Shown here one piece after another: positions 27,815-34,551 of a DNA stretch of 64,000 nucleotides (position 1 is its first letter; each line of letters begins with the position of its first letter). The notes below the pieces were generated by a model. It searched no databases, was not told the origin of the DNA, and saw nothing but the letters and a program-made list of their open reading frames with translations. The stretch is from assembly GCA_900544275.1 (NCBI GenBank), contig UQUU01000001.1:260832-324831 (forward strand), in the 5' to 3' direction. The DNA comes from an uncultured Succiniclasticum sp. (GTDB lineage Bacteria; Bacillota; Negativicutes; Acidaminococcales; Acidaminococcaceae). The position numbers and the translations under genes were made by a program.

Positions 27815-27950
27815 TTCTGCCACCTGCTGTTGGCAGGATACGATGCAGCGCCAAAACTATTTATTTTTTATTTCGCTTCTGCCACCTGCTGTGAGCAGAA
27901 TACAGTACAGTTCCAGAATTATTCATCTTTTATCTCGCTTCTGCCGCCTA
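27815..27950. repeat. 62-bp tandem repeat overlapping the 3' end of aroA
   Basis: Copies start at 27815, 27877 and 27939, exactly 62 bases apart, each with TTCTGCC. Copies one and two agree at 49 of 62 positions. The third begins inside the aroA C-terminus (stop 27919) and matches only about 11 bases. On the minus strand this looks like the last codons of aroA and its downstream sequence, duplicated and now diverging. Confidence 0.75.
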
Positions 27951-29232
27951 CCGCCAGATAATCCTGCCAGAATCCCGGGTAGGACTTGGCTACGCTTTCC
28001 GCACCGGTAAGAACAATAGGTTTCCTACAGGCCAGCGCCGCAACAGCCAGACTCATCGCGACACGATGGTCGTTATGAGCATCTACCCGCTCGCCGCCCG
28101 GCAATTTTCCGTCTAAGCCGGTAATCAACAGCCCTTCCGGTTCTTCTTGTATGTTTGCGCCCAAAGCATTCAGTTCCGTCGCCATAGCGTTAAGACGGTC
28201 ACATTCCTTGATCCGCAGCCTTCCCGCATGAATGATATGCGTTGTCCCTTTTGCCACAGAGGCCGCCACCGTCAGCACCGGCACCAAATCCGGGCAATCC
28301 GAGGCATCGATCTCGCAGCCCGCCAGCGGGGCAGGTTGCGCCGTAACACTGCCGTCTTTTTCTATAAGGTCAGCTCCCATATAAGATAAAATCGTTAAAA
28401 TCGCTTTATCGCCCTGCAGGGAATCACGATCCAGCCCGTAACAGGTAATTCCTTCCCTGCTGCCGATCGTACCGGCCACCAGCCAGAAAGCCGCCTGGGA
28501 CCAATCCCCTTCCACAAAAATCCGGGACGCGCCGGCCTGATATCGCTGTTTCCCCGGAATTTTATAATGCAGCGCATCTTTTTGCCGGATCTGAATACCG
28601 AACCGGGCCAAACTGCGCAATGTCAAACCAATATAGGCGGCGGATTCCAACGGCGGTAAAATGGTCAGCGATGAATCTTTTTCCAATAGCGGAAGAGCGA
28701 AAAGCAGACCGGAAATAAATTGTGAACTTACGTTTCCGGGAAGCGTATAATTTCCCGGGCGCAGTCGACCGTTCACCGTCAGCGGAAGCCGCCCCTCTGC
28801 ACCGGTTTGACAGGGCAGGCCCTGCGCCCTGAAAATAGCATAGTAGGGTTCCAGCGGGCGACTTACCAGCTGCCCCTGACCCCGGAAAGTGAAAGGAATA
28901 TTGCACAAAGCCCCCAAAGGAATACAAAACCGCAAAGTAGAACCGGATTCACCGCAATCCGCTTCCCGGGCAGTGGACGGCAGGCAACCGTCCCATTCAT
29001 AAGCAAAGGCAGTTCTGCCCGGGATCCGGGAAGCAACCGCTTTGATCTGTATCCCCAGGGCTTGCATGAAACGATGGGTGGCTTTTATATCTTGGGAAAG
29101 AGCAATATTATCTACGACACTGCCTGTGCCCGCCAGCCCTGCGCAAAGGCAAAGACGATGCCCCATACTTTTGGAAGACGGTACCTGCACGCGTCCCTTT
29201 ACAATAGACGGCCGGATACGATAAGTAGTCAT
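27919..29232 (-). CDS. aroA: 5-enolpyruvylshikimate-3-phosphate synthase
   Basis: Transfers enolpyruvyl from PEP to shikimate-3-phosphate; target of glyphosate. 437 residues. S3P-binding SKSMGHRLCLCAGLA near the N-terminus, the PEP/glyphosate loop GESGSTLRFCIPLGA, VEGDWSQAAFW, catalytic SDCPDLVPVLTVAA, and VDAHNDHRVAMSLAVAA with the final AKSYPGFWQDY. The loop reads GESGSTLRFCIP, with Ala rather than Gly differences at family-variable sites only. ATG 29232 has GAGGGG at 6 bases. Confidence 0.95.
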   Translation of the reverse strand: MTTYRIRPSIVKGRVQVPSSKSMGHRLCLCAGLAGTGSVVDNIALSQDIKATHRFMQALGIQIKAVASRIPGRTAFAYEWDGCLPSTAREADCGESGSTLRFCIPLGALCNIPFTFRGQGQLVSRPLEPYYAIFRAQGLPCQTGAEGRLPLTVNGRLRPGNYTLPGNVSSQFISGLLFALPLLEKDSSLTILPPLESAAYIGLTLRSLARFGIQIRQKDALHYKIPGKQRYQAGASRIFVEGDWSQAAFWLVAGTIGSREGITCYGLDRDSLQGDKAILTILSYMGADLIEKDGSVTAQPAPLAGCEIDASDCPDLVPVLTVAASVAKGTTHIIHAGRLRIKECDRLNAMATELNALGANIQEEPEGLLITGLDGKLPGGERVDAHNDHRVAMSLAVAALACRKPIVLTGAESVAKSYPGFWQDYLAVGGRSEIKDE

Positions 29233-29293
29233 TTTTTCCCCTCATTTCATTTTACTGCTTTATAGCCTTTTGTGCTGCCCTGTGCAGGCCAAA

Positions 29294-30358
29294 TCAGGGC
29301 AGGTAATTTGGTAAATCACGGCTTTCTATCGTATGCAGATACCCTTCTCCAATATCTTTGATCAGCACCAGGGTCAGCTGAGAGCCCCGCTTCTTTTTAT
29401 CCAGGGCTATGGTTTTTATAAATTCCTCCCAGGGAAGTGTGATTTCCACAGGCAAGGAAAATTTCTGCAGCAAAGCCGCTATTTTAGCCGCTGTACCGGG
29501 ATCAGTCAAACCCAGTTTTTCCGCTTGACTCGTCAGAAGCACCATCCCCAGACCGACGGCTTCGCCATGACTATACGTATCATAGTGGAAGGCTTTTTCG
29601 ACAGCATGCCCCAAAGTATGGCCGAAATTCAAGAGCATCCGTTCCCCTGTATCAAATTCGTCCTGTGCCACAATACGGGCTTTTATCGTACAACAGGCAG
29701 CGATAATTTCCTCGGCCTGTGCCAACAACGCCGCATCTCCCGGCAGCTGCTCCAGGCAGGTAAATAAACCTGTATCCCGAATGCAGCCATATTTGATCAC
29801 CTCAGCCAGCCCGTCATGTAAAAAGCGTGGAGGCAATGTGTAGAGTAATTCCGGATCGATCAACACCAACTTGGGCTGGTAAAAAGCGCCTACCAGATTT
29901 TTCCCCTGCGGCAAATCCACGGCGACCTTGCCGCCCACGCTGCTGTCCACCGCAGCTAATAAGCTGCTGGGAATCTGAATAAAAGCAATCCCCCGCAAAT
30001 ATGTGGCCGCTGCCAGACCGGCCATATCCCCGGTCACACCGCCGCCCAAAGCGACAATGGCATCGCTGCGGGTCAGTCCCGCTGCCGCCAGCCCTTCATA
30101 CAAACGGCCCAGGACCGCCAGATTTTTGCTTTCTTCGCCGGCAGGAAACTCCCACACTGTTACGGAAAAGCCTGCCATTTCCAGACTCTTGCGTAACCGT
30201 TCCCCATAAAGAGGCGCCACATTACTATCCGTGATCACTGCGATTTTTTCCGTTTGCGGCAACACACGCCGTATCTCGTCGCCGGCGGCAGCCAACATCC
30301 CTGCGGCAATTTTTATCCAATAACTTTTTTCCCCTAATGCAACCTGAATTTCTTTCAT
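29294..30358 (-). CDS. aroB: 3-dehydroquinate synthase
   Basis: Cyclises DAHP to 3-dehydroquinate with NAD+ and Zn2+/Co2+. 354 residues. NAD-binding ALGGGVTGDMAGLAAATYLRG, the metal-binding Glu/His set (DGLAEVIKYG, LNFGHTLGHAVEKAF, SHGEAVGLGM) and SSVGGKVAVDLPQGKNLVGAFYQP are present. CGGAGA precedes ATG 30358. Third gene of the operon, 108 bases after tyrA; that gap shows no frame. Confidence 0.96.
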   Translation of the reverse strand: MKEIQVALGEKSYWIKIAAGMLAAAGDEIRRVLPQTEKIAVITDSNVAPLYGERLRKSLEMAGFSVTVWEFPAGEESKNLAVLGRLYEGLAAAGLTRSDAIVALGGGVTGDMAGLAAATYLRGIAFIQIPSSLLAAVDSSVGGKVAVDLPQGKNLVGAFYQPKLVLIDPELLYTLPPRFLHDGLAEVIKYGCIRDTGLFTCLEQLPGDAALLAQAEEIIAACCTIKARIVAQDEFDTGERMLLNFGHTLGHAVEKAFHYDTYSHGEAVGLGMVLLTSQAEKLGLTDPGTAAKIAALLQKFSLPVEITLPWEEFIKTIALDKKKRGSQLTLVLIKDIGEGYLHTIESRDLPNYLP

Positions 30359-30466
30359 GGTATATCTCCGGACTTATATGATCCTTACCGATTGTCTTTA
30401 CGCTCCGCAAACACCTCATAAACCCATTATACGGGCAGAGCAGGCGCTTGCGCAACGATGCCTTTT

Positions 30467-31339
30467 TCAATACAGCATCCTGCGGCGCACGCCCGCCTCC
30501 CGCATGATTTCCGCCAAAGCCTCCCGGTCGGACTCGGCAATGGCCTTTTTCCACCGCTCCAACTGTTTCTGGTAGTTTTCAATTTCCCTGACCACATTTT
30601 CCTTGTTGGACAAAAATAAATCGCTCCACAGTTCCGGATTAATATCCGCCACCCGGGTGGCGTCCCGAAACCCCCCGGCAATAAAATACGGCGTATTCGC
30701 CTGATAGGAAGCGCTGTTCACCAGGGCAACTGCGGTAATATGGGGTAAATCGCTGGTGTAGGCGATGATCCTATCGTGTTCTTCCATAGAAACCTCGACC
30801 GTTCTTGCACAGCCCAACGCAAAGGCAAACTGTTTCAGCCACTCCACCGCCGCCGGTGTATTTTTCTCTGTCGGGACAATAATATAATTAGAGTCCTGAA
30901 AGATTGCCGCATCCGACATGCCTAAACCGCTGCCCTGTCGTCCTGCCATAGGATGTGCTGATAAAAATTCGCAGGTTTCCGGGAGAAGGTCTTGAATAAC
31001 GGAAGGCGTATCGCCTTTCACACCGGTAGCATCCGTGAGCAGCGCTCCTTTTTTAAAATGAGCCTGATTCGTTTTAACAAAATCAACAATAGCGGCAGGA
31101 TACACGCAACAGATGATCACATCGGCTTCTTCCAGGCCGTTGCCGTCTTTTTCCACGATCGCGTCGATCATATTAGCATTGCGGCAGGCTTGGGCAATAC
31201 CGTGGCTGATATCCATACCCAAAATCTTTCTGACGCGCAGCCGGCGCAGCGCCTTGGCATAAGAACCACCGATAAGCCCCAGCCCTATTATGGCAAAAGT
31301 CAATTCCTGCAGCGTCTGTTCCAGATACGTTTTTTCCAT
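30467..31339 (-). CDS. tyrA: prephenate dehydrogenase
   Basis: Oxidatively decarboxylates prephenate to 4-hydroxyphenylpyruvate, the tyrosine branch. 290 residues: NAD(P)-binding GLGLIGGSYAKALRRL at the N-terminus, catalytic His in LSAHPMAGRQGSG, and HITAVALVNS. It has no C-terminal ACT domain, unlike about 360-residue TyrA proteins of many Bacilli, so tyrosine feedback may rest on other enzymes or on transcription. GAGGGG precedes ATG 31339. Second gene, 237 bases after aroF; the gap is filled with 36-bp repeats. Confidence 0.94.
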   Translation of the reverse strand: MEKTYLEQTLQELTFAIIGLGLIGGSYAKALRRLRVRKILGMDISHGIAQACRNANMIDAIVEKDGNGLEEADVIICCVYPAAIVDFVKTNQAHFKKGALLTDATGVKGDTPSVIQDLLPETCEFLSAHPMAGRQGSGLGMSDAAIFQDSNYIIVPTEKNTPAAVEWLKQFAFALGCARTVEVSMEEHDRIIAYTSDLPHITAVALVNSASYQANTPYFIAGGFRDATRVADINPELWSDLFLSNKENVVREIENYQKQLERWKKAIAESDREALAEIMREAGVRRRMLY

Positions 31340-31391
31340 CAGACAAACCCCTCTTTCATTTGCTTACGCTTCCTTTTCATCTACGCATTCC

Positions 31392-31535
31392 CGATTATTT
31401 ATGCATCCTCCGTTATTTGGTCATCTCCTGTCAGTCAGGTAGTATCAACTATTGACTCATTCCCTGTCAGTTAGGCGGTATCAGTTCTTGACCCACTCTC
31501 TGTCAATTATGCAGCATCAATCATTTACTCATTTT
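31392..31535. repeat. four imperfect 36-bp tandem repeats between tyrA and aroF
   Basis: Units begin at 31392, 31428, 31464 and 31500, exactly 36 bases apart. The last three start CTGTCA; units two and three agree at 27 of 36 positions, and the first is most decayed. There are no spacers, so it is not a CRISPR array. The period is a multiple of three but all frames hold no plausible gene. Confidence 0.75.
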
Positions 31536-31576
31536 CATTTCATAACCCGTACGTTTATATTCCCCACATATTTTTA

Positions 31577-32590
31577 TTATAAGTCACGACCGATAATACG
31601 GGCAATACCTTTTAATTCGCCCATCAATTCCGCAAAGCGTTCCGGCTTTAAAGACTGGGCTCCATCACAAAGGGCATGTTCCGGATCATTATGCACTTCT
31701 ATGATCAACCCGTCTGCTCCTACAGCTACTGCCGCTTTCGCCAGAGCCGGAACCATCCACCATAAGCCGGCCGCATGACTGGGGTCCACGATCACCGGCA
31801 GATGACTCAGTTTCTTTGCTGCGCAAACAGCGCTCAGATCCAATGTATTGCGTGTGTAATCCTCAAAAGTACGGATACCCCTCTCACACAAAATAACATT
31901 GGGATTGCCCTCGGCCATAATGTATTCGGCGCTCATGATCCATTCCTGTACCGTAGCGGAAAGACCCCGTTTTAAAAGGATCGGTTTTCGGGTACGCCCC
32001 AGCTCTTTTAAGAGAGAAAAATTCTGCATATTGCGGGCGCCCACCTGAATCAAATCCACATCTTCCACAAAACGTTCCAATGTTTCGGGACTTATGATTT
32101 CCGTCACAATAGGCAGACCTGTTTCCGTTTTGGCCTCTTTCAGCAGATCCAGTCCCTGCATACCCAACCCCTGGAAGGAGTACGGCGAAGTACGGGGTTT
32201 AAAAGCGCCGCCCCGTAGCAAATGGGCCCCGCCCATCTTCACCGATTGAGCTACCCCTACCACCTGCTCCCGTGTCTCTACGCTGCAGGGCCCGGCAATC
32301 ACCTGCATCTCCCTGCCGCCAATCTTTATTCCGCCCACATCGATCACACTGTCTTCCGGATGAAATGCACGGTTTGCCCGTTTAAAAGGCTCCTGCACAC
32401 GCATGACTTTTTCAATCCAGTCATTGACCATAATATCGTGCGGATTAAGTACACTCGTATCCCCTACAATACCCAGGATCGTATTCCGGCTTCCCTGACT
32501 GACATCGATTTTATAGCCTTTACTCTCCAGACCGGCGATAATCTTGTTTCTTTCCTCAATCGGGGCATTGGGCTTCATTACGATAATCAT
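31577..32590 (-). CDS. aroF: 3-deoxy-7-phosphoheptulonate synthase, type I-beta with N-terminal regulatory domain
   Basis: Condenses PEP and erythrose-4-phosphate, the entry step of the pathway. 337 residues: a ferredoxin/ACT-like domain of about 65 residues (MIIVMKPNAPIEERNKII) then the (beta-alpha)8 barrel with AGPCSVETREQVVGVA, GGAFKPRTSPYSFQGLG, LLKRGLSATVQEWI and the metal-binding VDPSHAAG. In the Thermotoga enzyme of this architecture the extra domain mediates Tyr/Phe inhibition; the same is expected here. AAGGAG precedes ATG 32590. First structural gene after the attenuator. Confidence 0.95.
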   Translation of the reverse strand: MIIVMKPNAPIEERNKIIAGLESKGYKIDVSQGSRNTILGIVGDTSVLNPHDIMVNDWIEKVMRVQEPFKRANRAFHPEDSVIDVGGIKIGGREMQVIAGPCSVETREQVVGVAQSVKMGGAHLLRGGAFKPRTSPYSFQGLGMQGLDLLKEAKTETGLPIVTEIISPETLERFVEDVDLIQVGARNMQNFSLLKELGRTRKPILLKRGLSATVQEWIMSAEYIMAEGNPNVILCERGIRTFEDYTRNTLDLSAVCAAKKLSHLPVIVDPSHAAGLWWMVPALAKAAVAVGADGLIIEVHNDPEHALCDGAQSLKPERFAELMGELKGIARIIGRDL

Positions 32591-32672
32591 GTTGCTCTCT
32601 CCTTTTCTAAAACTTTTTTATATTTATTTTCAAACCGCATTACTATGTGATGCCTAAATTAATACACCATTT

Positions 32673-32742
32673 CCGCAAAAGAAAAAGCGGGCTCGTAAAA
32701 GAGCCCGCCCGATACCGGTTTGGCAGCCCGAAACTTCCGGGC
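32673..32742 (-). terminator. attenuator hairpins between leader peptide and aroF
   Basis: On the minus strand, GCCCG/CGGGC form a first hairpin (32742-32726). A perfect 8-bp stem GCGGGCTC-TTTTAC-GAGCCCGC (32708-32687) follows, with TTTTTCTTTT (32686-32677) behind it, a classic intrinsic terminator. GCCCG of the first hairpin can also pair with CGGGC in the terminator's 5' arm, so mutually exclusive antiterminator and terminator folds are possible. The first hairpin starts only about 9 bases past the leader stop codon. aroF starts 82 bases further on. Confidence 0.85.
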
Positions 32743-32751
32743 CTTTTCTGT

Positions 32752-32865
32752 TTACGACTTCCTGCGTTTATCCAGTTTTTCCCATGCGAAATAGCCATAA
32801 CTGAAATAATAGCCATAGCTAAAGGAAAAACCGTATTCAACTGCAAATAAGGAAGCCTTTTCCAT
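32752..32865 (-). CDS. Phe/Tyr-rich leader peptide of the aro operon
   Basis: 37 codons from ATG 32865 with AGGAG 6 bases upstream to TAA 32752. The product reads MEKASLFAVEYGFSFSYG and continues YYFSYGYFAWEKLDKRRKS: five Phe, six Tyr and one Trp, with 11 aromatics in residues 11-28. Such a cluster just before a terminator is the hallmark of ribosome-mediated attenuation: ribosomes stalled for charged tRNA-Phe or tRNA-Tyr would favour the antiterminator and read-through into aroF. Codons are mixed (TAT/TAC, TTT/TTC). The peptide itself probably has no other function. Frame and RBS are seen directly; the mechanism is inferred from known pheL/trpL-type leaders. Confidence 0.88.
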   Translation of the reverse strand: MEKASLFAVEYGFSFSYGYYFSYGYFAWEKLDKRRKS

Positions 32866-32946
32866 GTTGTGCTCCTGCGGCTATGTAACCACACAGCCTT
32901 TCAAACAATTACACTTTTCTTATCTGAAATGGTTTAATATGGTATC

Positions 32947-32990
32947 AGTGTAAATCTTATTTACCTGACAGTCAAGAACCAGTTGTGTAA
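32947..32990 (-). promoter_or_regulatory. promoter of the aro operon with shared upstream element
   Basis: TTGACT (32975-32970), 17 bases, TACACT (32952-32947). TTACACAACTGGT (32990-32978) lies directly upstream, identical to the serA promoter element. At this site the sequence also forms a TGTGT-T-ACACA inverted repeat (about 32994-32984), not conserved at serA. Predicted start is near 32940, about 75 bases before the leader ATG. Confidence 0.75.
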
Positions 32991-33054
32991 CACATATTAC
33001 AAAAACGCCTTGCATTACAGGTTACGCTCCTGAATTACTCAGGCAGCCTGTCGA

Positions 33055-34308
33055 TCAGAACAACATGATGACCATGCCTGCAATCAGGGCAAGCGTAATT
33101 CCCAACGCATTGCGTTTGCAGACTTCCATAGGATCCACGCCGGCAATGCCTGCTACGATGATCGTAGCCCCGGCTATCGGGGAAATGGTGCGTCCCAAAG
33201 TACCGCCGAAGGTGGCGATCGAACCCATGGACATAATATTCATACCAAACTCCGCTGCATGTGGCGTGATAGACTCGTTAAAAGCAACCGTCGCAGCATC
33301 GCCGGAGCCGGAGATAATGGCCAGCAGGAAAGGGCCAAAGGAGGCAGCCAGTTTGACCAGACCGGTGGAATTCAACATCGCGGCAATGACGGCTTTAATT
33401 ACACCCAAGGCATTTAAGCCGGCCACGAACACGCCTACCGAGATGATGATACCGATAATATCTCCATAACCTTTACCCATGCCGTCAAAGAAGCTTTTGG
33501 TCAGCCCCACAGGATTGGTACGTGTCACGGCCAAAGAAACCAGGGCGCCGATCACCATAGCCTGCGCTACTCCCATTTTAAAAGCGGGCACAACTTTGGT
33601 CGCGCCTAACAATAAGATTACAACGGGCAGCAACGGCATGCAGGCATAGAGTGCGTTTACTTTAAAATCTTCTGCCTCCATGCCGCCTTCTGCGGCATGA
33701 CCCGAATTTTCTTTCATCAGTATAGCCAGTATCGTTAAAACTACCGCGGCGACCAGCATACCGATCACCACGATATTCATCTGATGGCCGATGACATCAG
33801 TGATCTGTGCTCCGGCCAGTTTCGCGACTACGCCGTTATGTACCAGACCGGGATTCAGCATGCTGCCAAAAGTGCCTGATTTTACGGCGGCAGCGGCCAT
33901 CGCCGGATGCACGCCGGCGGACATCAGAATGGGAATAAAGATAACGCCTACCGCCGCAGCGCAGCCCGCCGCGCTGGGAATCGCGATATTTACCACAAAG
34001 GTGGCGATTACAGTGCCGGGAATCAGCAGATAACCTAATTTTTTCAGTACCGCAGCAATGGCCGATACCAAATGTTTATCACAGGTGGTATATTTCATGA
34101 CCATCGCAAAACCCATACTGGAGCAAACCGACATGATAAGCCCTGCATTGGTCATGCTTTTGGCAAAACCATCCAGCGCCATCATCGGCTTCATAGCGAT
34201 AATGGCCATAAGCAGACCGGCGCCAACGAGGACCATGCGGGACTCATATCGTTTCAGCAGCAACGCGATGACTGCTAAAATAACGACAATTCCAATAGCA
34301 ATGAACAT
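33055..34308 (-). CDS. DcuC-like C4-dicarboxylate carrier
   Basis: 417 residues with about 12 hydrophobic segments. Length, topology and motifs such as VNIAIPSAAGCAAAVGVIFIPIL, SGSGDAATVAFNESITPHA and GRTISPIAGATIIVAGIAG match the DcuC family, anaerobic exchangers or uptake/efflux systems for succinate, fumarate and malate. ATG 34308 is preferred over the longer frame to 34335 because GGAGAGGGG lies just upstream. Single gene with its own promoter and an inverted repeat in its leader. A role in succinate exchange fits a fermentative anaerobe but is not proven by sequence. Confidence 0.8.
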   Translation of the reverse strand: MFIAIGIVVILAVIALLLKRYESRMVLVGAGLLMAIIAMKPMMALDGFAKSMTNAGLIMSVCSSMGFAMVMKYTTCDKHLVSAIAAVLKKLGYLLIPGTVIATFVVNIAIPSAAGCAAAVGVIFIPILMSAGVHPAMAAAAVKSGTFGSMLNPGLVHNGVVAKLAGAQITDVIGHQMNIVVIGMLVAAVVLTILAILMKENSGHAAEGGMEAEDFKVNALYACMPLLPVVILLLGATKVVPAFKMGVAQAMVIGALVSLAVTRTNPVGLTKSFFDGMGKGYGDIIGIIISVGVFVAGLNALGVIKAVIAAMLNSTGLVKLAASFGPFLLAIISGSGDAATVAFNESITPHAAEFGMNIMSMGSIATFGGTLGRTISPIAGATIIVAGIAGVDPMEVCKRNALGITLALIAGMVIMLF

Positions 34309-34362
34309 AATAAAAGACCCCTCTCCTTCAGGCATCTGCCGCCAAAATGTGCTGCAAATGCG

Positions 34363-34405
34363 ATTAAAATGTAGTTTTACACGGATTACATTTTAATTTA
34401 TTATA
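34363..34405 (-). promoter_or_regulatory. dcuC-type promoter with perfect 11-bp inverted repeat
   Basis: A minus-strand TATAAT at 34405-34400 has no good -35. Immediately downstream ATTAAAATGTA (34397-34387) and TACATTTTAAT (34373-34363) form a perfect 11-bp inverted repeat with a 13-base spacer, covering the predicted transcription start. It may be a repressor operator or an RNA hairpin. Confidence 0.6.
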
Positions 34406-34426
34406 TAGGATTGTTCACAATTTATC

Positions 34427-34467
34427 TACAAAACGAGGCTATGTATACAATATACATAGCCTCGTTT
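34427..34467 (-). terminator. 17-bp perfect hairpin, terminator of the sulfatase-like gene
   Basis: AAACGAGGCTATGTATA and its exact complement (34467-34451 with 34447-34431) with a 3-base loop. On the minus strand the stem ends in TTTTG, a short T-tract. It separates the LPS operon from the dicarboxylate carrier gene, whose -10 box begins only about 25 bases beyond it. Confidence 0.75.
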
Positions 34468-34551
34468 CAGTCCTGTTTTCTTATGGGCAGACTTAAACTG
34501 ACCGGACCCTTTATTCGCCTCGCTTCAGTCCTGTTTCCCTGCGGGCAGACT
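34459..34551. repeat. 58-bp tandem duplication of the sulfatase-like gene 3' end
   Basis: GCCTCGTTTCAGTCCTG at 34459 recurs as GCCTCGCTTCAGTCCTG at 34517; the first 35 bases agree at 30 positions. The second copy spans the last nine codons and stop of the sulfatase-like gene, so the downstream copy is a decayed duplicate of coding sequence. The 5' part of the first copy overlaps the terminator stem. Confidence 0.7.

Noticed and set aside
31392..31535. CRISPR array
   Set aside because: The 36-base units abut each other with no spacers and diverge gradually; no cas genes nearby.
32643..32894. 83-residue frame over the aro leader on the minus strand
   Set aside because: It overlaps the leader peptide in another frame, reads through the terminator and lacks an RBS; the 37-codon frame with AGGAG explains the region better.
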